The notes under the pieces are model-generated. The model did no database searches and was not told where the DNA came from. It saw only the letters and a program-made list of their open reading frames with translations. A stretch of 64,000 nt of DNA from positions 4,836,001-4,900,000 of the forward strand of contig VCCP01000003.1 of the NCBI GenBank assembly GCA_005765155.1. The letters are read 5' to 3'. Position numbers and translations under genes: made by a program. Shown piece after piece: positions 23,172-33,619 of this stretch. Origin of the DNA: Zelopaecilomyces penicillatus. Taxonomy: Eukaryota; Ascomycota; Sordariomycetes; Hypocreales; Pseudodiploosporaceae. Position 1 is the first letter of the stretch; the number at the start of each line of letters is the position of its first letter.

Positions 23172-24571
23172 AGATTAGACATGAACTGAATCTTTTTGCT
23201 TTCTCTCAACGTCTTCTTGTTCACATCCTCTGCTTGCTTGTCCCACGTGCTGAAATTGCTCCAAAACAATGCATGTAGTACAGTACCGTAATAGAACAGC
23301 CGTCGACGACAGGCAGCAAAATTGATTTCAATTTCAGCATGATGGGTACAAAATAATTGAATGGTAATCGATTTCATAGTTTAGCTCTTTGTTATTTAAT
23401 AAAAAAAAGGTCTTTGTGGACTGGCCTAACTCTTCGCCAACTCGACATCAGTAGAACCTTTCTGGTTTTCAGATAGGCCGAATGGCGTGATTGCAACTGA
23501 GTTACAGTTTGTATTGACTATTGACTTTTTTTTGGTCTTAAGGACAAGCTAGGAAATCGCGGTCGCGGGTACGTTTTGTACGGGTCGCGTCTGTACTTAA
23601 ACTTGATGTGAAGCTTGACACAAAGTTCATTGACAGACCATCTGTTCCTACCCCAGCCAAGTTATGACTTTGCTTTTCAAATTCATCAGAGCTGTCACGG
23701 TGTTGGGTTGTGGTTGGTGTGGCACTTATGTCCCAGAGACACTGTGGGTCTTTCTGCTTCATAGTTTAGCCTACCCGGACGGAGCAATAAACTACATAGA
23801 GATGAATCCTTTGGCACGATCCCATCGACACCCCCCCCCCCCTTCTGTCCACGAAGCAAAACTCCGCCCTGGATTGCATTTATCAACGCTACCAATTATT
23901 CCATGCAGCAAGCAGAGCGGGAACTTGTGGGCCAGACCGCAATCTTCACAATCTCCACCAACCCGTTCGGGGAAGCCGGACTGAACTGATTCGGCCGAAA
24001 TCGGGGCAAAGGAGGGGCGCGAACATCGTTGGCGGGCGCTCCTTTAACTGCTTCTGCTGGTGCTGCGTAATGAGTAGAGACTAGTGGTATATCTCCCTTC
24101 CGCCAAAGGGTTTTGAGCTAAATAAACTGATGTGCAGAGAGTGGCGTATGTATATATGTATGTAAAGGTACCGGTATTGTATGCTGCTCCTTCGTCCATG
24201 CTCTTCCAAGCCGCTCGCTATAACATATCATACGCTTTTAGCCAACCAGATTATCCTTGGGGCTGACCGGTCTTGCGTTGGTCAATAATGACAGAAGAAA
24301 GGCTTGGACAGAACAGAACATTTGGAGGTTGGATCAGCCAATGCTGTCCCACACAGTGCATTCTCTAGTTTTCTCGTTCTTTCTCTGAGCCCACTTTGCC
24401 GACCTCAAAACCCCCCTGCACGGGAGCTAAATTAGCGCAACTGCTGTACTAGCGGCCTCCTGTAAATGCATAAGATACAGGCCATGCATTGAATAAGCTG
24501 CGAACCTGTGGGCAAGGTGGAGGAGGGAGGGAGGGGTGTGTGTGTGGGAAGTTTGAGCATTGCCTGGCCGC

Positions 24572-24582
24572 TTGCCACCCAA
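24572..24582. repeat. Left 11-bp target-site duplication of the MITE
   Basis: TTGCCACCCAA lies immediately before the left terminal inverted repeat and is repeated exactly at 24815-24825 immediately after the right one. A shorter duplication length does not give identical flanks, so the size is exactly 11 bp. Confidence 0.85.
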
Positions 24583-24814
24583 CAGGGTGCAAAAAAACAC
24601 CGCCGATACAACAGGGCCTGAATATCTAAGATACCTGGTATTACTAGGTAGGTAATCATTTACTTCACTGATATTGATATATATTTATAGGTATTGCTAG
24701 CGATTTCTGGATATTGCTAGAGATCTCTAGAAATTTACAGAGATTTCTACATGTCAGTAAATTTATCAGTTGAAGTCCCTCGGGGTGGTCCCGGCTGTGT
24801 TTTTTTGCACCCTG
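24583..24814. mobile_element. MITE: 232-bp non-autonomous DNA transposon with 18-bp TIRs
   Basis: The left end CAGGGTGCAAAAAAACAC (24583-24600) is perfectly inverted at the right end (24797-24814). Allowing one mismatch, the match extends inward by five bases (GCCG). Perfect 11-bp direct repeats flank it. The inside is AT-rich and non-coding and has subterminal repeats: TATTGCTAG occurs twice (near 24692 and 24712) and CTAGAGATCTCTAG is a perfect palindrome at 24717-24730. The 11-bp duplication fits the 9-11 bp range of Mutator-like elements better than the 8 bp of hAT or the TA of Tc1/mariner, although the CAGGG start is hAT-like. The identical duplication suggests a fairly recent insertion. 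No related transposase is in the window. Confidence 0.85.
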
Positions 24815-24825
24815 TTGCCACCCAA
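24815..24825. repeat. Right 11-bp target-site duplication of the MITE
   Basis: TTGCCACCCAA directly follows the right terminal inverted repeat and is identical to 24572-24582. Confidence 0.85.
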
Positions 24826-27599
24826 CCCAAGTGATCAGCAACAGTTGGAAAGTTGGTTGTTACACAAACGAAGGGACGATCTATCATCGGAATTTCTTCC
24901 GGGAGTTGTCAACCCTTAATCAAGTTTACTACACGTATTAGGTCCCTAAGATGTACTATTGTTGTTGTAGATCCCAAAGATTCTATCACCATGACACCGA
25001 GTTGTGTCGACACTACAACCTAATCTGGGCCAATCCAGACTAAAACTTCGCATGGAATTGTGAAATAGATGCAGAAGTGAAGACTCCTTTACCAGATAGG
25101 CATGTTGTTGGATGCTGCTCGGTGTACGTTTCGGTGAACAGGAGACGAAGGGTTCATGTTCAGCTTGTTAATACATGCGTCCTGGGAGGGTTGTCAACCA
25201 GCGGCTGGAAACGGCACCTGTCGGCGATTATGGCGACGCCACCACAACCATCTTTTGCTAGCGTTTCGTTATGTGTGCTGACAACATGGGCAAGGTTGGT
25301 GCTTGATGGGGAATTCGAAGGTCGATTGACGGAGGTTCCTGCAGCCATGATGGTGGGGGGCGAAGGGGTCGCAGCGTGGACTGCACCATGATATTCTCAA
25401 TCATCGACCCAATTTGGCCTGCCGCACAGCGCTAATTGCAATGGACTTTGATGGATGTGCGACATGCTTCACATGACGTTGCACTACACGCACGGCATGA
25501 GGGTATCGCTATTCAGCGTGGGACAGAAAAGATGTTGCGCTTCTGCCACCGACTCTAGTTTTCGTTTTTTGTGCTGTCTTCCAGGTTCCAAACCGATCTC
25601 GGTCTGTTGGTGTTGTGGGCCAGATGGGGGCGACAGCAGTGCAACATCATCAACTTCCACTGCACGGTTGTCGTTGCATTTGACCTGCGTTGCACTACAT
25701 GCATTGTACGAAGTAACTAAGTAGTGCTGTTACGAAGCAGACAGGCCGCGAAGTACAGAACAGGCTTTCGTTTTTATTTATGTCAGCAGATAGATGTGCA
25801 AAGCCAGCAAATAAAACCAATCCCATATATCTCTCCTTTGTTTAAAGCTATGATGCCTTTGGCCGTCCTAGAGACCTGGTGGGAGATTTCCAACACTTCC
25901 TTATTCATTCTAAACTGAGGTCCATGGGTCGTCGGGTGTATTGATTGTCTTGAGCGTCGGCTCCTCGGGCGCAGCGTTGCATTGCAGAAGCACAGAGACT
26001 GTGATGCAGGGCTCTGTCACCAATTCAATCCCCGTCCAATAACAAGCTTCCAGCAGTATGCAACTATGCAACAATTGTCATGCACAAGTGGTGGCGCTGT
26101 TTCCTCATTTTGACAAGTGAATGGTGTGTCGGAGCAAAGAGAGCGAGGGGACCGAACAATTCAGATTGAGACGATGTGGATGGCCGAAAGTTGGGACGTA
26201 CCCCCTCTTTGGCCCATGGAAATTCATATGAGGTTCGATATTGCGCTTGAAAATAGTGGGCGCAGATTTCTGATCCTTATGGTAGTCGAGTCCCTTGAAA
26301 GTTAGTTCTGTATATGGCATTGAAGCTCTGGGCAGAGTTGACTGCCAAGTCTTTTGCTTCCACTAGGTATATGTAGGAGCGTCAAAGTTGAGACAAAGCA
26401 GAGCAGCAAGACATGGCATGACAAAGAGAAGACAGGGACAAGACAAATTGGCCCAGTCGGGGCAGGCAGGCAGGCGGACGGTGAAGACCGGCTGGCGATC
26501 TTTGGGATTGGCGGCAGTGGCGGCTGGATGGTGGAGAAATCTTTGTGGCTCGTGTTCACCCAGTAGTTGCATAACGGCGACAATAGCGTATTGTTACATA
26601 CACCCTTCACAGCACACATTATGGACCTAATGGCGGCCGCAGAGGTGGACAAGCTGCTCATCGCTTGTCGACGTTCATTATAAAGACTAATAATACCTAT
26701 TTATGCTTAATGCTAGGCCAATTATAAGTAGCTGAATGCCTCCCCGGGGTTACGTTGTGTTGAAATATGTAATGGCGAAGTCCTATTCTTCAAATACCTA
26801 TTCCGTACTAAGGTAGCATTTCATATCATCGTATCAGTAACTGGTATGACGGGTACTACTCGAGCAATCTCGATGGCTATTTTTGCTGGTCCAGACGGAA
26901 TCAGGGAATCAACCAATACATCCCAAGTGGACAACTCAGACTTGACGATCAAGTGGCAATCATGTTGAGCAGCAGCGACCCATCGGAGTTGTTGGAGGAG
27001 CTGAAATATCATGTATGCATATATCGAGAGTCCCCCCCCCCATCGGAAAGCGGCCTGGTTCGCACCTCTGCCACACCTGCACACCTGTAAGACTGAACCG
27101 CACTCCCCCTCGGCTTGTCGTGCAGCATGCACTTATCCGTGCATCAAAGACCAACCCAGCAGGTCTTGCAAGGTGCAGCTCCGTCCACGGAGCCTCCAAC
27201 GCCTCCACACCTCCACACCACCAGGCCTGACAGACACTGTGCCTCACTGTATGCTCCCACCATCACAAGCCGTCTTTCCATCTCGCCTAGAAATATGCTG
27301 CTGCCCACTCCATCCCTCCTCTCTGCTCCTCCTTCCTCCATTCTTTCCCACCGCATTTTGCTCCCACCACTTGAAGACCGCCCATTGTCGATTACTGTTT
27401 GATCGTTGTTGTGTTTGTTTCAACTGTTTGCATTGACGCAGCTTCACCAAACTATTGGCTGTATTAATTCATCGGACTGAGCCCCCAGCACCAGCAACCA
27501 AACGCCACATATCATTTGAGAAACGCGCACACAAACGCACGCACAACTACGCCCCGTGCCTGTGTTTGCTGCCGTAAGCCTCTATCAAGCAGCGAAGAC

Positions 27600-29335
27600 A
27601 TGACCCTAACCAAACAGGCACGTCTTCGCGACCCGAACGACTTTCCAACACTCCAACTGTTCCTCCTTGGTGAGTGACATATCGCCCCAGACAGTAGGGC
27701 AGAGATGAGAGAATATCAACATGTACTGACTTTTCCCCCCAACATAGCCATCGTTCGACTTGCTGAACCCGTCGCTCTCACATCTATTTTCCCCTACGCG
27801 TGGGCACTAGTCAAACGATTTCAGATCGGCAAAGAAGAAGATGCCTCAATCTACTCCGGTCTTCTCATTTCCTCCTTCTCCCTCGCGGAAGCCGTCATGG
27901 GCATGTATTGGGGCGCTGTGTCAGACCGCATCGGTCGAAAACCCGTGTTGATGATTGGATGCTTGGGAACTATGTTTAGCATGATCATGGTAGGATTCGC
28001 TTCCAACATTTGGATCGCTTTACTCGGAAGAGCCATAGGTGGTTTCCTAAACGGCAATATCGGAGTCATCCAGACCATGGTTGGCGAACTTGTCACGAAA
28101 CCCGAGCACGAACGTAAGTAAACACTTCCCAGAAGCCCCCCAACGTGTACCCCTGCTTATATACAACTGCAGCTCGCGCCTTCTCCGTCATGCCTTTCGT
28201 CTGGAGTGTCGGCACTATTCTAGGGCCATGCATTGGTGGAACCTTTGCGGATCCCCATGAATCTTGGCCTGTAATGTTTCCCAAGGCTGGCTTGTTTGAC
28301 CGATTCCCTTACCTCCTCCCCAATCTTGTTTGCGCCGCCCTTCTGTTTCTCAGTGTTATCATGGGCTTCTTCCTGCTTGAAGAAACACATCCTGAGATGC
28401 AGCCACGAGTTCTTCTGCCGGCAGACACATATGTGTCGGAGGAGACGCCCTTGTTGGAGACCTCGGATGCCATGAAGAGGCCAGCAGTGGATTTGCGAGC
28501 AGAGACTTATGGCACAATCCGAAGCGTCGGTGGTAGCTGTGAAGCAGAACGCGCTCAGATGCCTGTCGAAAAAAACAACACCCTCATGCCAATTTGGAAC
28601 AAACGCATCATCGGCTTCATTGTTGCACTGTGCATTTTCACCTATCATTCAATGACATACGATCATCTTCTACCCATCTTTTTCGAAGACAAGCGAGCCT
28701 CCATCATCAGCATCAGTCAGATGGGAACGATAGCGCCATTTTACTCTCCTGGTGGCCTTGGGCTTTCCCTTCGCGACGTGGGTATGATCATGGCTGTTAA
28801 CGGGGCCATCGCCTTGTTTGTTCAAGCTGTCATATTCCCGCTTGCGGCAGAGAGGTTTGGTGTATTCAGGTTGTTTCTCATCGTCACTCTGCTACACCCA
28901 ATAGTCTACGCGATCGTACCTTTCCTCCTCCTCATCCCCGAATCTTTTCTATTTCCGGCCATCTACATTTGTTTGGCTGTACGGAATATCCTCTCCATCA
29001 CCCTGTACCCCCTACTCCTTATTCTCATCAAGGGAGCAACTCCATCCAATAGCGCTTTGGGCAAAGTCAACGGCTTGGCTGCTAGCGCCGGCGCCGCCTG
29101 TCGTATGGTGGCACCTCCCGTTGCGGGCTATCTTTATGCCTTTGGCAGCAGGATAGACTGCACCGCCCTGGCATGGTATGGCAGTGCTTTGGTCGCCGTC
29201 ATTGGTGCATTTCAGTGCTTCTCTGTGCCAAGGCCCAACAGCGACTGCTCCGAAGAGTGTGCAGTGGCACAGCATAAGGCACCCACTGATACTGAGGTCC
29301 CAGTGAACGATGTTGAACGTGAACAGCTGCGGTAG
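27600..29335 (+). CDS. MFS transporter, ZIFL/TetA-like
   Basis: Exons 27600-27669, 27748-28113 and 28173-29335 give 532 residues. The first exon encodes a short cytosolic lead (MTLTKQARLRDPNDFPTLQL) running into helix 1. Motif A is clear (WGAVSDRIGRKPVLM), followed by LLGRAIGGFLNGNIGVIQTM and VWSVGTILGPCIGGTFADP, which are the signatures of the zinc-induced-facilitator-like and bacterial TetA-related carriers. A variable cytosolic loop of about 70 residues sits between the two six-helix halves. The C-terminal half includes GLAASAGAACRMVAPPVAG. The substrate is unknown; related fungal proteins are annotated as efflux pumps. It is probably a plasma-membrane or vacuolar proton antiporter. Introns have strong donors (GTGAGT, GTAAGT). 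Confidence 0.88.
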
Positions 29336-30220
29336 GATGACAAATGTCTCCCTTGAATCCCAGAATTACGAACAATAAGTTTTCCCACTTCGTGAACTCT
29401 TCCCGGCTCGCACTGCGAGCTTGTGGGATCGAGATTATTAACCATATAATAGTTATTCGAAGCAAGACAAGCATTTGCGTAAGTCAGCGTTGGAAGAAGG
29501 TGTTTGGAGTTATTATGATGCTTCATCGGTGTTTTTGTTTTCAACTTTCAACATATAGGCGTTACGATTGCAAGGTTTCCCTGGTTTTATGACGCGGGCA
29601 TCATTGGCGTTTGAGAAGGCAAAAGAAAAGTGTATTTATCATTATTATTCAACGCCTCAACAAATGAAGAGGAATAGGTAGTTAATATAGTTGGGATCTA
29701 GATACCAAAATAAATCGTCTCAGCAATTCGTTGCAGCCGTTTGCCAGTGATTATTATCATGTGTCTATTAACGCTTGAAAATGCCGCAGCCCCCCCTTTA
29801 AAGTTGTTTTTGTGTGAATAGACTTCTTTTTGCGTTTCCTTGTGAAATCCGTATAATAGATTTGAGTCGCCATTCGTGTATTTCTATGCTTATCGAGAAT
29901 GCAGGCAAAAATTTGGCAAAGGGCTATGTTGAACGCTTTCTGGACTTGTGTTGGTGGTGGCACCAGTAGAAAACTGGGACAAAGAATTTTCGCCAAATCA
30001 GAAACCGCCCGAATGTTGTAGAAGGCTGCATGCCTATCTTCCTGTCACCACGCAAACGCCCGCATGTCATTCCATCAAATTTAGAACTATCTCTTTTGCG
30101 CAACCACGAGGATCGGCGGTTCAAGTGATCCTAGGCCTAAGCACATTTTTCGTCAACTTTGGCCAAGCGGGAGGGGCTGAACTGCCATAGAATTCCCATT
30201 TCCACCACAACGCCACAACG
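29336..30220. other. Gene-free interval
   Basis: Between the ZIFL-like transporter and CNS1. It is AT-rich in its first half (29640-29900) with no domain-bearing frame, then becomes the CNS1 promoter. No RNA gene or repeat recognised. Confidence 0.45.
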
Positions 30221-31429
30221 ATGAATATCGACGAGCTCACAGAGCACGTCGCGAGGGCTGCGAGCCTCACTGAAAACCAGGGCAACGGAGATGCAATCCA
30301 GCCCGAGCTGCCCCCGGAGCTTGCTCAGGGCCACGGTAAAACGACCGCAGAGCTCCTCGCAGATCTGAATAAGTCACCGCTGTTCATGACAGAGCTAGAG
30401 GATAATGACGATGTAGCGGCGCTGCAGGCACTTGCCTATGAGGGCACGCCACTTGAGAACGCCGCTGACTTCAAAGAACGCGGAAACGAGTGTTTCAAGG
30501 TCAGGGGCTATATGGACGCCAGGGAGTTCTATACCAAGGGCATCAATATCCTGTTCGTCGAGGAGCGGAAACGAGCCAACGGTGAGGTGACGACGAATGA
30601 AGAGGGCGTGCCGGACTCGAAGGATGAGATCAAGCAGCAAAAGCAGATGCTAGAGGCTATGTACAGCAACCGTGCGGCGTGTCATCTGGGGCTGGACAAC
30701 TATCGCAGCTGCTGGACTGACTGCGCTGCCGTCATTCGGCTGAACCCGCGCAATGTCAAGGCCTGCTACCGCAGTGCTAAAGCGCTTCTAGCAGTTGACC
30801 GTATCAAAGCGGCCGATGATATCTGCGCGAGGGGTTTGGCCTTGGATCCGGAAAATAAGGCGCTTCTCACAGTGGCAAGCGACATCATCAAGCGTTCCAA
30901 GATCGTGGCTGCTAAGCGGCGTAAGGATGAGGAGCGGGAAGCGCAGAAGAAGAGACGCGAGTACCTGCTCCGAGCAGCGCTCTCTGCGCGAGGCATCGTG
31001 TCGCGAACAAGCAGCCAGCCACCAGAGATGGAGGACGCAAAGGTCGCTCTGATTCCAGACCCAGATGACCCCCGCAGCGAGCTGTCGTTCCCAACAGTGC
31101 TTCTATACCCGCTCCACCTGGAATCTGATTTCATCAAGGCCTTTTCCGAGACGCAGACGCTCGAAGACCATCTGACCTACGTGCTACCCTTGCCATGGGA
31201 CACAGAGGGCGCATATCAAACACCAGCGAGCGTTGTCTGCTACATCGAGACGCGTGACGGCGGTCTGCTTAAGATGGGCAAACGGGTACCACTGCTTAAA
31301 GTACTGAGTGGTGGGAAAGTTGAGGTGGTGGATGAAGTGGTGCGTGTGTTTGTGCTGCCGAATGGACAGGCGGACGAGTGGGTGGTGAAGTTTAAGGCAC
31401 AGAAGGCGTTGGAGAAGGGAGGGAGCTGA
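30221..31429 (+). CDS. CNS1: Hsp90 cochaperone Cns1/TTC4 (TPR protein)
   Basis: A single exon of 402 residues, close to the family norm. The N-terminal region has the conserved KSPLFMTELEDNDDVAALQA stretch, followed by three TPR units over residues about 81-225 (ADFKERGNECFKVRGYMDAR, AMYSNRAACHLGLDNYRSCW, ACYRSAKALLAVDRIKAADD). These provide the carboxylate-clamp surface for the Hsp90/Hsp70 EEVD tails. After a basic helix (KRRKDEEREAQKKRREYL) comes the C-terminal wheel domain (SFPTVLLYPLHLESDFIKAF, LPLPWDTEGAY). In yeast Cns1 is essential and links Hsp90 with translation elongation factor eEF2 folding; the same role is expected here. It is cytosolic. The gene is convergent with the APSES gene, 494 bp apart. 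Confidence 0.93.
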   Translation: MNIDELTEHVARAASLTENQGNGDAIQPELPPELAQGHGKTTAELLADLNKSPLFMTELEDNDDVAALQALAYEGTPLENAADFKERGNECFKVRGYMDAREFYTKGINILFVEERKRANGEVTTNEEGVPDSKDEIKQQKQMLEAMYSNRAACHLGLDNYRSCWTDCAAVIRLNPRNVKACYRSAKALLAVDRIKAADDICARGLALDPENKALLTVASDIIKRSKIVAAKRRKDEEREAQKKRREYLLRAALSARGIVSRTSSQPPEMEDAKVALIPDPDDPRSELSFPTVLLYPLHLESDFIKAFSETQTLEDHLTYVLPLPWDTEGAYQTPASVVCYIETRDGGLLKMGKRVPLLKVLSGGKVEVVDEVVRVFVLPNGQADEWVVKFKAQKALEKGGS

Positions 31430-31923
31430 AGATAGCCACTAGGAAATTGAAAATTGAAAATGAAAAAGGATGATTGGTTTGGGATAGGCGTTTATGTTGA
31501 TGATGTGCTTCTTTCAGGGGTGTTTTGTGAGGGGAGATGGAAAAACAAAAGGGGGGATATATATATGGACAGTGTCAAAGAGGATAAGAGTCGAAAAGTC
31601 TCATGGATGGATGCAGTGAATCTTGAAGACAAAGCCCACAAAGTCGCTTAGAGACATGCAAGTCGCCAGGCTATCTGTGGCATATAACCATGCTATTTCT
31701 ATCCATAAGTAAACGTTTCATATCTATTCAAAAACTGCGTGAGCCTACTTAACTACATCCCTCATACTCCCCCATGTCCACCCACTTTGACCCGAAACCC
31801 AACTGCAAGCCTAGCTCCCATGGTATAATTGCTTTCCAAGTAACAACCCCCCAAAAGAATTCCAAGGCTTCTCTCCTAAAGAAGACAAAAAAAAAGAAAA
31901 AGCATCATATGGGAAGGCGGACA
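31430..31923. other. Convergent intergenic interval
   Basis: These are the 3' flanks of CNS1 and the APSES gene. It contains short A-rich and AT tracts (for example ATATATATGG near 31558 and an A-run near 31890) that may serve 3'-end formation. No gene seen. Confidence 0.45.
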
Positions 31924-33619
31924 TCAGAAAGAATTCGCCTTTGGCCGCTTCTTTCGGTGGTGTGATGGTCCAGCGGTTCCTCCCGCGAAGCCCTCGCTAT
32001 CCGAATCCCCAATTACGCCGGGCTGCCAGTCTAATCCCAGAGTATCTTTTTGAAGACTCACAAGAGCTGCGGCTGCCCTGAACTGATCCAGTTCCTGCCC
32101 TGGTCTCTTTGGCTGTGTCGTCCGAGTGTTATTGTTATTGTTGTTTGTGGAAAACCCCGGGTCCTCCGAGCAAGCTTGTTTCACCATGTTCTCATTCTTT
32201 GTTTCCTCCAGGAGTGGGTTAACGTGTCGACGCCGCTTGAGTTTCCAGTTGCTGACCAAGGCTCGTGGCGGTTCTGATGCATTGAGGCGTGGTATCGCTT
32301 TGAGAAAAGGGTTGATGTGCTGAAAGGGGTCCGAGTCTAGATAATGCCGACTCATAAACATGGAACTAGATCCTTGGAGTGGTGCAATCTTGTATTCATG
32401 GAGCTCATATCCCCTACGTGGCGTAGAATTTGCGAAAGGCTGGGGGACCTTGGCGACGGCGTTTACTGGTTTCCAGCATGTGAATGGAAGTTGTTGGAGT
32501 TTGGCAATTGGGACGTCACCTGTCTCCTGTTTGCTTCGAAGCTGTAGTCTTGTGCGATTCGCCGTCACCGGGTTAGTTGTCGAAGGGATCTTCTTGGTGT
32601 GAACACGTCGGAAGTATTCCGCCTCCTTTGTGGCTTCAATGACAATCTGCTGACTGATGATCATCTCTTTGTAATGGACGGAGCTCGGAGGAGTGCATTC
32701 TGAAGGAAACGCCGGGCCAAAGATGGGAATCAGCGCGCCGGCGATGCTATAACAAAAGGTTGCGCAAATCGCTTTTGCACAACGATACGGCATCCAATAT
32801 CCTAGCCAAAGGTATAAGCAACTCTGGACTTTAAATTAAGCATTCAGCTGTCTTGAACTTTGTTATCTTACCTTGCGCGGTAACGGCACCTCCAGTGACG
32901 CTGGGACAGATGTCTCGAAGACCCGGGTTCTTATCTAGCATCTGTGATGGTTTTGTCTGTTATTTACCTATTTTAGTGACAACGCAAACCCAGAAGTATT
33001 TCTTTTCTTTAGGCCATACCTTTGCAAACCCTAGACACTTGAAAAAGGGTGTCATGCGGACAAGGCCGACGTTGTAGTCCCACATAACTGTGTAGCAGTT
33101 ATCATCATCTGGCAAACGGAACTCATACTTGAATACTGCAATAATGACTTTTGTCAGTAGCCACCATTTCTTCCAATGTGTCTCTAACATGTAAAGCTCC
33201 TTACCTTCGATACTCTCTCGGCCTGTTTTCTCAAAAAAGTCCTTTTTGGAGCTGTTGTACGGAATATGCTCGCAATATTCGTGAATCTGCCCAAACAGGT
33301 CAACCTGAAAGCGGGACAGTTCTCTGTATGACTTTTCATCAACGTTTTCGAATGGAGCAAAGCGAATGAGTCCCTGAGTTTTTGACTTCACCAAGCCGCT
33401 GGCGTTTCCTATTCCCATCCCTCCTCCGCCGCCCCTACTTTGAGTAGCCAATCTGTCCATTTTCGCTCGCGAAGGTGCTATCCAGGTTGTTGCCGAAGAT
33501 GCTGATGTTGGTGTAATAGTAGGGCTAACATGATGTGACTGGATGATCTTCCGTTCAGGCGGAACGGGATTCAAGAGGGAATGGAGTGGTATCATAGTGC
33601 GCTCGGCGTTTGCAGCCAT
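31924..33619 (-). CDS. APSES-type (KilA-N-like) DNA-binding transcription factor, Xbp1-like
   Basis: Minus-strand exons 33619-33205, 33135-33020, 32956-32872 and 32801-31924 give 497 residues. The N-terminus (MIPLHSLLNP) and a Ser/Thr/Gly-rich linker precede the DNA-binding region, residues about 110-240: RFAPFENVDEKSYRELSRFQ, then HIPYNSSKKDFFEKTGRESI, then YTVMWDYNVGLVRMTPFFKC, then NPGLRDICPSVTGGAVTAQG and YWMPYRCAKAICATFCYSIA. This is the filamentous-fungal APSES group related to yeast Xbp1 rather than StuA. The tail is basic and low-complexity (poly-Asn at TNNNNNNTRTT) and ends with an NLS-like KKRPKANSF. Such factors regulate morphogenesis, quiescence or secondary metabolism. The acceptor at 32957 was preferred over one 24 nt downstream because it keeps TKPSQMLDKNPG. 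The frame stays open upstream to 33859, so an earlier start is possible. Confidence 0.85.

Larger units (their letters stand above)
23172..27599. other. Gene-poor 4.4-kb interval containing a MITE
   Basis: No open frame here has a domain or convincing splice extension. Contents are a long poly-C near 23829, the terminal-repeat element at 24583-24814, an AT-rich patch at about 26680-26760, and a C/A-rich probable leader for the transporter at 27.0-27.6 kb. No tRNA or 5S rRNA pattern was recognised on either strand. Confidence 0.45.

Noticed and set aside
23826..23842. Poly-C tract
   Set aside because: Simple homopolymer; no evidence of function.
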